The notes: generated by a model not told the origin, from the sequence alone. Positions 32,588 to 42,555 are shown, counted from the stretch's first letter. The stretch: DNA of 46,223 nucleotides from an uncultured Collinsella sp. (GCA_902489775.1 CABUBH010000011.1:1-46223), one strand, 5' to 3'. Numbers and translations: made by a program.

Positions 32588-34891
32588 CTACTTGCGACGA
32601 AGCAGCGCCGAGACCTCGGGCATCTTAAAGACGAAGGCAAGGCCAAAAGTCACGGCGAGCGAGACGACGCCTGCAACACAAACGTAGCCCAGGGTAATGA
32701 GGATCGAGCTGCCAAGCATTCCGACAAAGTGCTCAAGTGCCCACATGACGCCGGCGCCCGTGGCAGCGCCCAAGCCACCGAACAACAGGCCGAAGAAACC
32801 GCCGTGCAGGATAGACTTGACCTGAAGGCCATGTAGACGACGGCGCAGCCACCACAGCGAGCATCCGACCAAGACCACGTAGTCAACGACGTACGAAAGC
32901 GCAATTGCCGGCATACCGTAGCCCAATACCACGCCAAACAGCAGCACCGAACCGGCCTGACCGATAGCGGAGTACAGGCAATAGCGGCTATAAGGTTTCA
33001 TATCGAGCAGGGCCGAGAAGCTCTTCTGCATCAGCACGACCACGCCGTAGAGCGGCAGGGAAAGTGCCAGATAGATAAGGAACTCCGACACCAGCGCCAC
33101 ACCGGATTCATCGAACTTGCCGGCGCAGTAGATCATGTTGAGCGGACGGGCGAAGACGATCAGGTACATCGCAAACGGAATCAGGAAGAAGAGCATCTGG
33201 GCGACACCGCGCGAAATGCCCGTGCGGACGCTGTCGTAATCCTTCTCCTGTGCATCGTGAGAGAGTTCGGTATAGAGTGCCGTCGAAAGCGAGGCGGCGA
33301 TCAGCGCATAGGGCAGCGTGTACCACAGGCGCGCATATGCGATGACGGAAGGGCCGGTCTCGGGCTGCACCACCAGCGCGGCGGCATTGGTAATGGAAGT
33401 CGAGACAAACATGCACACCGTGGCGAGCAGCGTCGGGATACCAAGCGCAATCGTCTGTCGCAGCGCGGGGTCCTTAAAGTCGATATGGATATGAGGATGC
33501 ACGCCATGCTTGCCGAGCGCGGGAATCTGGCAGGCCATCTGGACAAAGACGCCGAGGGTCGTACCAGCTGCGATCAAGATAATACCGACCTGCTCGCCAA
33601 ATTGTGCAGACACGGGAGCAAAGCCCATAAAGCTGGCGATGACGATGACATTGTTGAGAACCGGGGCAAACGTCGACCAGAAGTAGTCGCGGTGTGCGTT
33701 GAGAACGCCCGAGAACACCGAGCCCAAGCCATAAAATAGAATTTGGATAGCAAAGAAGCGGAACATGAACGCAGCGGTATCCATGCTGTCGCCATTACCC
33801 GAAAGGAACGACTGCGTCCAGATAAAGCCGGGAGCAAACACGGTGCCCAGCAGCGAGATGCCGCCTAGCACCAGAAGCAGAATACCGAGCAGGTTGCCGA
33901 CATACTCGTTCGATGCCTCGCGGCCCTGCTCGCGCCTCACACCCATATACACCGGCAAAAACGCCGTAACGAGCATGCCGCCCATCACGAGCTCGTAGAG
34001 CATGTTGGGCAGGTTGTTGGCAACCTGATAGGAGGACGAGAGCAGCGACATGCCGATGGCGGCCGCCATGGCCCACGTGCGGATAAACCCGGTGACGCGC
34101 GACACGATGGTCAGCACGGTCATGAGGCCAGCAGAACGACCAACCGTGGAGTAGTCCGACGAACCCATATCGTCTACGTCGTCCTGAGAGTCCTCATGAA
34201 CCTCATCTTGTGGCGGCAAATCGTCCACGACGGTAAAGGAGCCGGTCATCGCAAAGGGATCGTCAACCAAAACGGCGTCATCAGCAGGCGCGGCGTCATC
34301 GCTGGTCGGCATGTTGTTACCGGATACGGCATCATCATCGAATATGGCATGGTCGCCAAACACCGTGTCAACTTCTTTGGCGGCGACGGTTCGGGCAGAA
34401 AACGACAGAGGGTCCCAGTCGTCATCACCGTCGATGGCCACGCCCTCGACGGGATCAGTCGAACCAAGCGGCGACCATTCGTCATCCGAAAGAAGCGGCT
34501 CGTCATCATCATGAGCCGCGGGCTTGGCGGAACGAACGACAGGAGCGCTCTGCGGCGTGCTCTTTCCCTGGGCTGCCATCAAAAACACCGCCGTCTCATC
34601 GGGACGCGGCACACGAGGAGCCTCGGAGGCGACCGGCGTCACGCTGGCGCTCGATTGAGCGGCGGCCAAAAAGACAGCCGTCTCATCGGGACGAGCCGAA
34701 GAAAGAACCGTACGGGGAAGCGCCGTGCCGGCACCGGCGGCACGCAAGTACACGGCCGTCTCGCCCGGGTCAGCGGCAGCGGACCAGGCGTTTCGAATCT
34801 CGTTATCGAACGAAGCAGCCTCGGGCGCGGGCGCCTGAGGAGCCGACCCTTTTGCAAAGTGAGCTCCGCGCTTTGATTCTTCCTGCGGCAT
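32588..34891 (-). CDS. murJ: Lipid II flippase MurJ with long acidic N-terminal extension
   Basis: 767 aa. Residues about 248-767 are a MurJ/MviN domain of normal size with many membrane spans (GRSAGLMTVLTIVSRVTGFIR, ANNLPNMLYELVMGG), the flippase that moves lipid II outward for peptidoglycan synthesis. The first 247 residues are unusual: low complexity, rich in Asp/Ala/Pro, with a motif repeated three times, ETAVYLRAA (44-52), ETAVFLAAA (70-78) and ETAVFLMAA (99-107). The extension may be a docking or phosphorylation region; in mycobacteria MviN is controlled by kinase and FHA proteins through a C-terminal part. It lies between the YbaK gene and uvrC, 3 bp after the former and adjoining the latter. 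Confidence 0.93.
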   Translation of the reverse strand: MPQEESKRGAHFAKGSAPQAPAPEAASFDNEIRNAWSAAADPGETAVYLRAAGAGTALPRTVLSSARPDETAVFLAAAQSSASVTPVASEAPRVPRPDETAVFLMAAQGKSTPQSAPVVRSAKPAAHDDDEPLLSDDEWSPLGSTDPVEGVAIDGDDDWDPLSFSARTVAAKEVDTVFGDHAIFDDDAVSGNNMPTSDDAAPADDAVLVDDPFAMTGSFTVVDDLPPQDEVHEDSQDDVDDMGSSDYSTVGRSAGLMTVLTIVSRVTGFIRTWAMAAAIGMSLLSSSYQVANNLPNMLYELVMGGMLVTAFLPVYMGVRREQGREASNEYVGNLLGILLLVLGGISLLGTVFAPGFIWTQSFLSGNGDSMDTAAFMFRFFAIQILFYGLGSVFSGVLNAHRDYFWSTFAPVLNNVIVIASFMGFAPVSAQFGEQVGIILIAAGTTLGVFVQMACQIPALGKHGVHPHIHIDFKDPALRQTIALGIPTLLATVCMFVSTSITNAAALVVQPETGPSVIAYARLWYTLPYALIAASLSTALYTELSHDAQEKDYDSVRTGISRGVAQMLFFLIPFAMYLIVFARPLNMIYCAGKFDESGVALVSEFLIYLALSLPLYGVVVLMQKSFSALLDMKPYSRYCLYSAIGQAGSVLLFGVVLGYGMPAIALSYVVDYVVLVGCSLWWLRRRLHGLQVKSILHGGFFGLLFGGLGAATGAGVMWALEHFVGMLGSSILITLGYVCVAGVVSLAVTFGLAFVFKMPEVSALLRRK

Positions 34892-34894
34892 CGC

Positions 34895-35395
34895 TCAGTC
34901 CTCTCTCGTGATCGGGGCAACCGTCGCCCCGCAAAATGCAACTAAGTCATCGGGAGCAAGCTCAAGCTGATAGCCGCGCTTGCCACCCGAGATAAAAATG
35001 GTATCCCAAAGGACGCATGTCTCATCGATCAGCGTCCGGAAGCGTTTTTTCATACCGACCGGGCTGCAACCGCCGCGGACATATCCCGTCGCGGCAAGCA
35101 AATCTTTGACATGCATCATGGTCAGCGACTTTTCGCCTGCGGCGCGCGCGGCGGCCTTGAGGTCGAGCTCGTCGGCAACGGGAATGCAGCACACGACATG
35201 GTCGTTGGACGGCGTCGTGCAGACCAGGGTCTTAAATCCCTGACCGGGCTCCTCGCCAAGCTGCTCGGAAATCGCGACGCCCAGACCCGACGATTCATCG
35301 CCATCGTCTTCGTACGTATGGAGAATATAGGAGATGCCGGCGCTTTCCAGCTCGCGCATCGCATTGGTTTTTGGCGTCTTAACAGCCTTTGCCAT
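34895..35395 (-). CDS. YbaK/EbsC-family aminoacyl-tRNA deacylase
   Basis: 166 aa. Family motifs KTPKTNAMRELESAGISY at the N-terminus, KTLVCTT with the catalytic Lys region, MMHVKDLLAATGYVRGGCSPVGMKK and DTIFISGGKRGYQLELAPDDL. The family removes mischarged amino acids from tRNA, mainly Cys-tRNA(Pro). ATG 35395 follows AAAGGA; the frame is open 26 codons upstream but lacks family homology there. A -10 like TATACT lies at 35433-35438 (minus strand). Confidence 0.92.
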   Translation of the reverse strand: MAKAVKTPKTNAMRELESAGISYILHTYEDDGDESSGLGVAISEQLGEEPGQGFKTLVCTTPSNDHVVCCIPVADELDLKAAARAAGEKSLTMMHVKDLLAATGYVRGGCSPVGMKKRFRTLIDETCVLWDTIFISGGKRGYQLELAPDDLVAFCGATVAPITRED

Positions 35396-35477
35396 GGCAC
35401 ATCCTTTCCCTCGCAGAGCGACGCAAGGATTAAGTATAGGGCCAATTCCGCCGCATATGCCATCTCGACACACAGAA

Positions 35478-35508
35478 GCGCCACCGAATCAGAAGGAATC
35501 GGTGGCGC
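35478..35508 (-). terminator. Terminator after uvrA
   Basis: GCGCCACCGA, 11-nt loop, TCGGTGGCGC on the minus strand, followed by TTCTGTGTG. Stable stem, weak T-run. Confidence 0.7.
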
Positions 35509-35528
35509 GTCGGTACTACAACGTCTCT

Positions 35529-38408
35529 TTACTGCGCGTCGAGCTGCGCCTGACGCTCACGGTCACGCTTGAGCAGCGGCGCCAAGAACTTGCCCGTGTA
35601 GCTCTGCGAACATGCCGCGACTTGCTCGGGCGTGCCTGAGACCACGACGGTTCCGCCGCCATTGCCGCCCTCGGGGCCCATATCGATCAGGCGGTCGGCG
35701 ACCTTGATGACATCAAGGTTGTGCTCGATCACCAGAACCGTGTTGCCCGCATCGACCAGGCGCTGCAACACGTCGAGCAGCTGGCGAACATCCTCAAAAT
35801 GAAGGCCGGTTGTGGGCTCGTCCAAAATGTAGAACGTCTTGCCTGTCTGACGACGATGAAGCTCCTTGGCGAGCTTCACGCGCTGCGCCTCGCCGCCCGA
35901 AAGCGTCGTAGCGGGCTGGCCTAAGCTCACGTAGCCCAGACCCACGTCATATAGGGTCTGCAGCTTGCGCTTAATCTGCGGAATATTCCCAAAGAAAGCC
36001 AGTGCTTCGGTGACACTCATGTCGAGCACGTCCGAGATTGTCTTGCCGCGGTAGGTAACCTCGAGTGTCTCGCGGTTATAACGCTTGCCGCCACATACCT
36101 CACAGGGGACATAGATATCGGGAAGGAAGTGCATCTCGATCTTGATCTGGCCATCGCCCTTGCACGCCTCGCAGCGACCGCCGCTCACGTTAAAGGAGAA
36201 ACGTCCCGGCGAGTAGCCGCGGGCCTTCGACTCCGGCGTGCTTGCAAATAGCGCACGCAGATCATCCCACAGGCCAATATAGGTCGCAGGGTTCGAACGC
36301 GGCGTGCGACCGATCGGTGACTGGTCGATATCGATTACCTTATCGATGCACTCAATGCCCTCAATCTTCTTGTACGGCCCCACGGGACGCGTCGAACGAT
36401 GGATGGCATTCGTAAGCGCGGGCGCAATCGTATCGGTGACCAGGGAGCTCTTGCCCGATCCCGAAACACCGGTAACGACCGTGAGCGTACCGAACTCAAT
36501 CTTGGCGGTAACGTTTTTGAGGTTATTAGCGCGGGCACCCGTGATCTTAAGACAGCCGCGGCCGGGCTTGCGGCGCTCATCGGGCACGCGGATCATCCGC
36601 TTGCCGGTCAAATAGGCACCCGTCATGGAATCGGGGCATGCCATGATATCGGCAGGCGTTCCCGCGGCGACCACGTGTCCGCCGTTAACGCCCGCACCGG
36701 GACCCATATCGATCACATAGTCGGCAGCGCGAATTGTATCTTCGTCGTGCTCGACGACGATAACGGTATTACCGATATCGCGCAAGCGCTCGAGCGTCTT
36801 GATCAGGCGTTCGTTATCGCGTTGGTGAAGGCCGATCGACGGCTCGTCCAGAATGTACAGAACGCCCATGAGGCCGGCGCCGATCTGCGTTGCCAGGCGA
36901 ATGCGTTGGGCCTCACCGCCGGAAAGCGTCGCCGAGGCGCGATCGAGCGTCAGATAGTCGAGTCCGACATCGACCAGAAAACGCAGGCGCTCCAGGATTT
37001 CCTTGACGATGCGCCCGCCGATAAACTGCTGACGCTCGGTAAGCTCCAGGCCCTCAAAAAACTCGAGAGACTCGCGACACGACAGGCAGCAGACATCGTA
37101 AATGGACTTGCCGCCCACGGTGACGGCAAGCATCTCGGGACGCAGGCGAGCACCGTGACAGCTCGAGCATGGCTCTTCGCGAATGTATTTCTCCAAGCGA
37201 GCCCTGGTGTTCTCGTTCGTCGTCTCGCTGTAGCGCTCGTACAGGATGTTGCGCACGCCCGAGAACTTAGTGTCCCACTGGCTGCGACGCCCATCGAGCT
37301 TTTGATAGTCGACCGAAATCTTCGTGTCGCCCATGCCATCCAAAAACGCACGACGCACCCGCGGGGGCAGGTCCTCCCATGGCGTATCGGCACTCACCTT
37401 AAAGTGCTTGCAGACCGCAGCAAAAATCTGCGGATAATAGTTGGAATTGCCGAACAGGCTGCCAAAAACTCCGTCGGCAATCGACTTTGAGGGGTCTTCA
37501 ATCAGCGCCTCGGCATCGACCGTCTTTTTAAAGCCCAAGCCATCGCACTCGGGACATGCACCATAGGGCGCGTTGAACGAGAAATCGCGCGGCTGCAGGT
37601 CGTCGATGGAATGCCCATGTTCCGGGCACGCCAGTGCCAGCGAATACTCCAGCAGCTCGCCCTCGGTTCCCTCGGGAGCGTCGCGGTCGGGCAGCATGTA
37701 CACGTTCACGTTACCGTGCGCCAGTGCCGTCGCCTGCTCAACGGACTCGGCAATGCGACCCAGGGAGTTCTCTCGAATCACGATACGGTCGACCACGACC
37801 TCAATGTCGTGTTTGAACTTCTTGTCCAGGTCGATAGGGTCGTCAAGCGAGCGCACCTCGCCGTCGACGCGCACACGGCTAAAGCCCTCCGCACGCAGGT
37901 CCTCAAACAGCTTGGCATATTCGCCCTTGCGTCCACGAACCACCGGCGCCAACACAAACGCGCGACGGCCTTCCCCCGCCGCCAGCACCTTATCGGCGAC
38001 CTGATCGGTCGTCTGACGCTCAATGACACGACCGCACTCAGGACAGTGCGGCGTTCCCACGCGAGCAAACAGCAGACGCAGATAGTCGTAAATCTCGGTT
38101 ACGGTGCCCACCGTCGAGCGTGGGTTTTTGGACGTCGTCTTCTGGTCGATCGACACGGCCGGCGACAGGCCGTCAATCGAGTCCAGATCGGGCTTGTCCA
38201 TCTGGCCCAAAAACTGACGCGCATAGCTCGAAAGGCTCTCGACATAACGACGCTGGCCCTCGGCATAGATGGTATCGAACGCCAGTGAGCTCTTGCCCGA
38301 TCCGGAAAGACCGGTTATGACCACGAGCTGGTCACGCGGAATGGAAACATCGATATCGCGCAGGTTATGCTCGCGCGCGCCGCGAATAACGATAGAAGAA
38401 TCAGACAT
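35529..38408 (-). CDS. uvrA: Excinuclease ABC subunit A
   Basis: 959 aa, the damage-recognition ATPase of nucleotide excision repair. Two ABC modules: Walker A GLSGSGKSSLAFDT near the N-terminus and GVSGSGKSSLVTDT in the second half; signatures LSGGEAQRIRLATQ and LSGGEAQRVKLAKE. Zinc sites CPECGRV, CSSCHGARLRPE and CEACKGDGQIK...CEVCGGKRYN. ATG 38408 follows AAGGAG. It is transcribed away from mrp. No known SOS (LexA) box was recognised upstream. Confidence 0.97.
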   Translation of the reverse strand: MSDSSIVIRGAREHNLRDIDVSIPRDQLVVITGLSGSGKSSLAFDTIYAEGQRRYVESLSSYARQFLGQMDKPDLDSIDGLSPAVSIDQKTTSKNPRSTVGTVTEIYDYLRLLFARVGTPHCPECGRVIERQTTDQVADKVLAAGEGRRAFVLAPVVRGRKGEYAKLFEDLRAEGFSRVRVDGEVRSLDDPIDLDKKFKHDIEVVVDRIVIRENSLGRIAESVEQATALAHGNVNVYMLPDRDAPEGTEGELLEYSLALACPEHGHSIDDLQPRDFSFNAPYGACPECDGLGFKKTVDAEALIEDPSKSIADGVFGSLFGNSNYYPQIFAAVCKHFKVSADTPWEDLPPRVRRAFLDGMGDTKISVDYQKLDGRRSQWDTKFSGVRNILYERYSETTNENTRARLEKYIREEPCSSCHGARLRPEMLAVTVGGKSIYDVCCLSCRESLEFFEGLELTERQQFIGGRIVKEILERLRFLVDVGLDYLTLDRASATLSGGEAQRIRLATQIGAGLMGVLYILDEPSIGLHQRDNERLIKTLERLRDIGNTVIVVEHDEDTIRAADYVIDMGPGAGVNGGHVVAAGTPADIMACPDSMTGAYLTGKRMIRVPDERRKPGRGCLKITGARANNLKNVTAKIEFGTLTVVTGVSGSGKSSLVTDTIAPALTNAIHRSTRPVGPYKKIEGIECIDKVIDIDQSPIGRTPRSNPATYIGLWDDLRALFASTPESKARGYSPGRFSFNVSGGRCEACKGDGQIKIEMHFLPDIYVPCEVCGGKRYNRETLEVTYRGKTISDVLDMSVTEALAFFGNIPQIKRKLQTLYDVGLGYVSLGQPATTLSGGEAQRVKLAKELHRRQTGKTFYILDEPTTGLHFEDVRQLLDVLQRLVDAGNTVLVIEHNLDVIKVADRLIDMGPEGGNGGGTVVVSGTPEQVAACSQSYTGKFLAPLLKRDRERQAQLDAQ

Positions 38409-38582
38409 GGAAGCTCCTTGCCTCCTACAACTTCAAATCACACTGACGATGAGTTTAGCGCACTCGACGCGCACAGATGTTCGTGATACAAGATTCGCAG
38501 ACCTTTTGCGCTGTCTGACGCCGCAGACCGCACGCTCGGTCCGTACTTTCGAATACCGCCGATCGCCTGCCACGCATCATGA

Positions 38583-38612
38583 ATGACTCCCGCTCGCAAA
38601 CGAGGGTACAAT
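38583..38612 (+). promoter_or_regulatory. Promoter of mrp
   Basis: ATGACT (38583-38588), 18-nt spacer, TACAAT (38607-38612), 55 bp before the mrp start codon. No other gene lies in 38409-38667. Confidence 0.6.
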
Positions 38613-38667
38613 GACGCTCGTGTCACACCGCGGGGCTCCGGCCCCAACATATACAAAGGAGTCAAAC

Positions 38668-39498
38668 ATGGGTTGCGAGCACGCACAGGCAGCCGGCGGG
38701 CAAACGTCGCCGTCGCAATTTGAGGAGAATACGCTGTCCGAGGTCAAGCGCGTTATCGCCGTGCTTTCCGGTAAGGGCGGCGTCGGCAAGTCATTCGTCA
38801 CCGGCGCCATCGCCACGGAGCTTTCCCGCCACGGTCACAAGGTCGGCGTCCTCGATGCCGATATTACCGGCCCCTCTATCCCTAAGATGTTCGGCATGAG
38901 CGGACGTCACGTCCACGCCCTCGGCAACCTTATGCTGCCCGAAATCTCCGAGCACGGCGTCAAGATTATGAGCTCTAACCTGCTGCTCCAAAACGAAACC
39001 GACCCCGTCCTCTGGCGCGGTCCGGTTATCGCGGGTGCCATCAGGCAGTTCTGGAGCGAAACCTCATGGGGCCCCATCGACTACCTGATGGTCGACATGC
39101 CTCCGGGAACGGGCGACGTCGCCCTCACCGTCTTCCAGTCGCTGCCCGTCGATGGCATCGTCATCGTCACGAGCCCGCAGGATCTGGTCTCGATGATCGT
39201 CGCCAAGGCGGTCAACATGGCCGAGAAGATGAACGTCCCCATTCTGGGAATCGTCGAAAACATGAGCTATATCGAGTGCCCCGATTGCGGCAAGAAGATC
39301 GAGGTCTTTGGCAAGAGCAAGCTCCCCGAGGTCGCCGAGCGTTACAACCTCGAGATCCTAGGGCAGCTTCCCATCAATCCGGCACTCGCCGAGGCTTGCG
39401 ATAAGGGCGAGGTTGAGACCGCATTGCCCGACGGTATGCTGCCCCAGGCCGTCTCCGCCGTCGAGGCCATTGCCCCGCACGAGACCGCCGAGGCCTAA
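38668..39498 (+). CDS. Mrp/NBP35-family iron-sulfur cluster carrier ATPase
   Basis: 276 aa cytoplasmic P-loop protein that carries and delivers Fe-S clusters. Deviant Walker A VLSGKGGVGKS, GVLDADITGPSIP, VDMPPGTGD and the cluster-binding CxxC in YIECPDCGKK. ATG 38668 follows AAAGGAG by 6 nt. The next gene starts with GTG directly after its stop, so they are co-translated. Confidence 0.94.
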   Translation: MGCEHAQAAGGQTSPSQFEENTLSEVKRVIAVLSGKGGVGKSFVTGAIATELSRHGHKVGVLDADITGPSIPKMFGMSGRHVHALGNLMLPEISEHGVKIMSSNLLLQNETDPVLWRGPVIAGAIRQFWSETSWGPIDYLMVDMPPGTGDVALTVFQSLPVDGIVIVTSPQDLVSMIVAKAVNMAEKMNVPILGIVENMSYIECPDCGKKIEVFGKSKLPEVAERYNLEILGQLPINPALAEACDKGEVETALPDGMLPQAVSAVEAIAPHETAEA

Positions 39499-40770
39499 GT
39501 GAACACAAACGCCTCCTATGACGTCTTGGTAATCGGCGGCGGGGCCTCGGGTCTCGCCGCCGCCATTACGGCCGCACGCGCAGGCAAAAGCGTCTGCATC
39601 GTTGAGCGCGATGTTGCCTGCGGCCTTAAACTCCTTGCGACCGGCAACGGCCGCTGCAACCTTTCCAACGAATCAATTGATTTCCAGCGGTACAACCGCC
39701 CCGCATTCGTCGAATCCGTCATGGGTCCCCAGCCCGAGCAAGATCTCGGCAGTTTCTTCTCCTCGCTGGGCATCATGACGACCTCCGAGGAGGGCCGGCT
39801 GTATCCGCGCTCCCTTCGTGCCGAATCGGTGCGCGATGCACTTCTCAACGCTTGCAATCACCTGGGTATCACCTTGATCTGTGGAGCAAACGTTGCCTCG
39901 GCATTCAAAGCGCCCGAGGGCTGGGCGCTCCAAATAGACCGTCCCGCGCGAGCACTCAAGGCGAAAAAGCACGACAACCGAAAAACGGAGGTCCGCTCGC
40001 TTCGGAAGGCGCTTGCCGACACCCCTCGCAAGATCGAGACGCTGCAGGCAAAGGCCGTAATTATCGCTACGGGCGGCAGCCCCGCCGACATCGCGAAGAC
40101 GTTCAATCTTTCCCTCACACCGCAGCATCCCGTCCTCTGCCCTGTGTCGGCATCGGTCTTCGGCGACCAGACTGCGCTCAAGACGCTGGATGGCCTGCGC
40201 GTCCGCGCCCGTTTGACGCTCACCCGCAATCACGAGGAGCTCTGGCGCGAAGACGGCGAAGTGCTCTTCCGAACCTTTGGCATCTCGGGCGTTGCCGCCT
40301 TTAACCTCTCCCGTCGCGTCCAGCGCGGAGACACGATTCTGCTCGACGTTTTCCCCGACCTCTCCAAAGACGAGTTGCTCGATATGCTCAACCAGCGAGT
40401 TGAGTTGCTCGGCGGCTTTTCACCCCGCGACCCCCGCTGGCTCGACGGCATGCTCGCCCCGCAGTTCTCTCACGTTGTCTGCACCGCATTCGAACAGTGC
40501 CACCCCGGGTCGTACGACGTCATCCATCTGGTCTCAATCCTCAAGCACTTTAAGCTGCTCGTCGAGGGAACGACAGAGGAGCGTTCGGCCCAGGTCACGC
40601 GCGGCGGCGTGCCCATCGAGAGCGTCTCAGCTCCCAACCTCTGCGTGAGCAACGCGGCAGGCGCCCCACTTTACATCTGTGGCGAGGCACTCGACATAGA
40701 TGCCGATTGCGGCGGCTTCAACCTTGCGTGGGCTTGGATCTCGGGTATTCGCGCTGCAAGCAGCCTATAG
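39499..40770 (+). CDS. YhiN/HI0933-family FAD-dependent oxidoreductase
   Basis: 423 aa. FAD-binding VLVIGGGASGLAAAITAARAG, GLKLLATGNGRCNLSN (the family hallmark) and the C-terminal ICGEALDIDADCGGFNLAWAWISG. The family includes BaiN of bile-acid 7-dehydroxylating clostridia, but most members have no known substrate. A start at GTG 39499 gives MNTNASYDVLVIGG, with GAGG 5 nt upstream inside mrp. Confidence 0.9.
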   Translation: MNTNASYDVLVIGGGASGLAAAITAARAGKSVCIVERDVACGLKLLATGNGRCNLSNESIDFQRYNRPAFVESVMGPQPEQDLGSFFSSLGIMTTSEEGRLYPRSLRAESVRDALLNACNHLGITLICGANVASAFKAPEGWALQIDRPARALKAKKHDNRKTEVRSLRKALADTPRKIETLQAKAVIIATGGSPADIAKTFNLSLTPQHPVLCPVSASVFGDQTALKTLDGLRVRARLTLTRNHEELWREDGEVLFRTFGISGVAAFNLSRRVQRGDTILLDVFPDLSKDELLDMLNQRVELLGGFSPRDPRWLDGMLAPQFSHVVCTAFEQCHPGSYDVIHLVSILKHFKLLVEGTTEERSAQVTRGGVPIESVSAPNLCVSNAAGAPLYICGEALDIDADCGGFNLAWAWISGIRAASSL

Positions 40771-40780
40771 CCGCGCAGTC

Positions 40781-40786
40781 TATAAT
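40781..40786 (+). promoter_or_regulatory. Possible -10 element upstream of the COG2509 gene
   Basis: A perfect TATAAT 11 bp after the preceding stop codon; no acceptable -35 was seen at 16-18 nt. Confidence 0.35.
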
Positions 40787-40798
40787 CAAAACGCATTC

Positions 40799-40831
40799 GG
40801 GCCGTCTGGAACACCGGGCGGCCTCTTTCTT
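40799..40831 (+). terminator. Terminator or attenuator between the two flavoprotein genes
   Basis: GGCCG...CGGCC stem followed by TCTTTCTT, just before the ribosome site of the next gene. It could end the mrp transcript or act as an attenuator if the TATAAT at 40781 is used. Confidence 0.6.
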
Positions 40832-40849
40832 GCATCTAAGGAGACCTCG

Positions 40850-42490
40850 ATGATCGAAATCACCCAAGTCCACGCGTCACTCGATGAGGCCGGCGACGAA
40901 ACCGCCTGCCTTGCTATTGGTAGACGCGCCGTCAAACGAGCCCTGCGATGCGAGGATTCCCAGATTAAAGCCATTGAGCTCCATCGCAAGTCAATCGACG
41001 CCCGTAAAAAGCGAGATGTCCATTTTATTTTGAGCTTTCGAGTTGAACTGACAAGCTCCCGACTCGAGCAGGAGGTGGTCGACCGCGTCGCCGAGCGCGA
41101 CCGCTCGCGCATCCGCATGGTAGACGGCGAGGCGCCTTCATTCCCCAACCCTGTCCCGAATGCACCCAAGGAGCGTCCCGTCGTTGTCGGCGCCGGTTGC
41201 GCCGGTCTCTTCGCCGCCCTGACCCTTGCCGAAGCGGGCCTTAAACCCCTGCTCATCGAGCGCGGCGACCCCGCGCTTCGCCGCTCGGAAGCGATTGATC
41301 TCTTTCTTAAGGAGCGTATCCTCGACCCCGAAAGCAATATCCAATTTGGCCTGGGCGGCGCAGGGACCTTCTCGGACGGCAAGCTCAACACGGGAACCAA
41401 GAATCCTGCCCATCGACTGATTCTTGAGACCTTCGTCAAAGCGGGCTCACCTCGCGACATCCTGTGGGACGCCAAGCCGCACATTGGCTCCGACATCCTA
41501 CCCACCGTCGTCACCAACATTTCTCAACGCATCGAGCAGCTCGGTGGAACCGTCCGCTATCGAACAAAGCTCGTCGATATTCGAACCGATGAATCTGGCG
41601 CCATCACCGGCGTCGATGTCCAACCGCCCCAAGAAACCACAAGCGAGACAATCGCCACAAAGCACCTCATTCTCGCCTGCGGCCATTCCGCCCGCGACGT
41701 ATTCGAGCTTCTCAAAGAACATGACGTTGCCCTCGCGCAAAAGACCTTTGCCATGGGTGTGCGCATCGAGCATCCACAGCGCGACATCGACCGTGCCCAA
41801 TATGGCCCTTCGGCGGGGCACCCGGCACTCGGAGCAGCCCCCTACAAGCTTGTCGCCCATCTCCCCAACGGCCGCAGTGTGTTCTCGTTTTGCATGTGCC
41901 CCGGAGGACAGGTTGTCGCGGCCTCTTCCGAGCAAGGCCATCTGTGCGTCAACGGCGCCAGCCTCAATGCCCGCGACGGGCGCAACGCGAATGCCGCCTT
42001 ACTCGTTAACGTCACACCTGACGACCTTCCCGGCGATAATCCGCTCGCAGGCATTGAGCTCCAGCGCGCCTGCGAGGCGGCCGCCTATCGCCTGGGCGGT
42101 TCCAACTGGAACGCACCGGCACAGCTCGTCGGAGATTTCCTCGCAGGACGTGCCAGCAAGGCACCCGGAAAGGTAAAGCCCACCTATCCGCTCGGTGTGA
42201 CCTGGACGGCAATTGACGAAGCCTTGCCGCAGCATATCGTCGAGTCGCTCCGCCTAGGACTTCCCCTACTCGGAAAAAAGCTACGAGGCTACGACCGCTC
42301 CGATGCTGTTCTTACCGGTGTGGAGACTCGCTCGAGCTCACCGGTCACCGTCACCCGAGACCGAACATGCCATGCCGTGTCGACCCCGGGCCTCTACCCT
42401 TGCGGTGAGGGAGCTGGATATGCCGGCGGCATCATGAGCGCCGCCACCGACGGCATTCGTTGTGCCGAAGCCCTGATCGCAGACCTCTAA
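40850..42490 (+). CDS. COG2509-type FAD-dependent dehydrogenase of unknown substrate
   Basis: 546 aa. An N-terminal domain of about 90 residues (ISFRVEL-type alpha/beta; here HFILSFRVELTSS) precedes the FAD fold: PVVVGAGCAGLFAALTLAEAGL, FGLGGAGTFSDGKLNTGTK and GLYPCGEGAGYAGGIMSAATDG. This is the layout of the COG2509 'uncharacterised FAD-dependent dehydrogenase' family, whose reaction is not established. ATG 40850 follows AAGGAG; the longer frame overlaps the preceding gene and is rejected. Confidence 0.9.
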   Translation: MIEITQVHASLDEAGDETACLAIGRRAVKRALRCEDSQIKAIELHRKSIDARKKRDVHFILSFRVELTSSRLEQEVVDRVAERDRSRIRMVDGEAPSFPNPVPNAPKERPVVVGAGCAGLFAALTLAEAGLKPLLIERGDPALRRSEAIDLFLKERILDPESNIQFGLGGAGTFSDGKLNTGTKNPAHRLILETFVKAGSPRDILWDAKPHIGSDILPTVVTNISQRIEQLGGTVRYRTKLVDIRTDESGAITGVDVQPPQETTSETIATKHLILACGHSARDVFELLKEHDVALAQKTFAMGVRIEHPQRDIDRAQYGPSAGHPALGAAPYKLVAHLPNGRSVFSFCMCPGGQVVAASSEQGHLCVNGASLNARDGRNANAALLVNVTPDDLPGDNPLAGIELQRACEAAAYRLGGSNWNAPAQLVGDFLAGRASKAPGKVKPTYPLGVTWTAIDEALPQHIVESLRLGLPLLGKKLRGYDRSDAVLTGVETRSSSPVTVTRDRTCHAVSTPGLYPCGEGAGYAGGIMSAATDGIRCAEALIADL

Positions 42491-42517
42491 CGCACGAATT
42501 CCAGCGCGCAAAAGACG

Positions 42518-42551
42518 CATGCCCCGAGCTCCGCAGGGAACTCGGGGCATG
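42518..42551. terminator. Convergent terminator hairpin
   Basis: CATGCCCCGAG, 12-nt loop, CTCGGGGCATG between the plus-strand COG2509 gene and minus-strand uvrB. It serves both directions; T-runs are weak. Confidence 0.7.
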
Positions 42552-42555
42552 TTCG

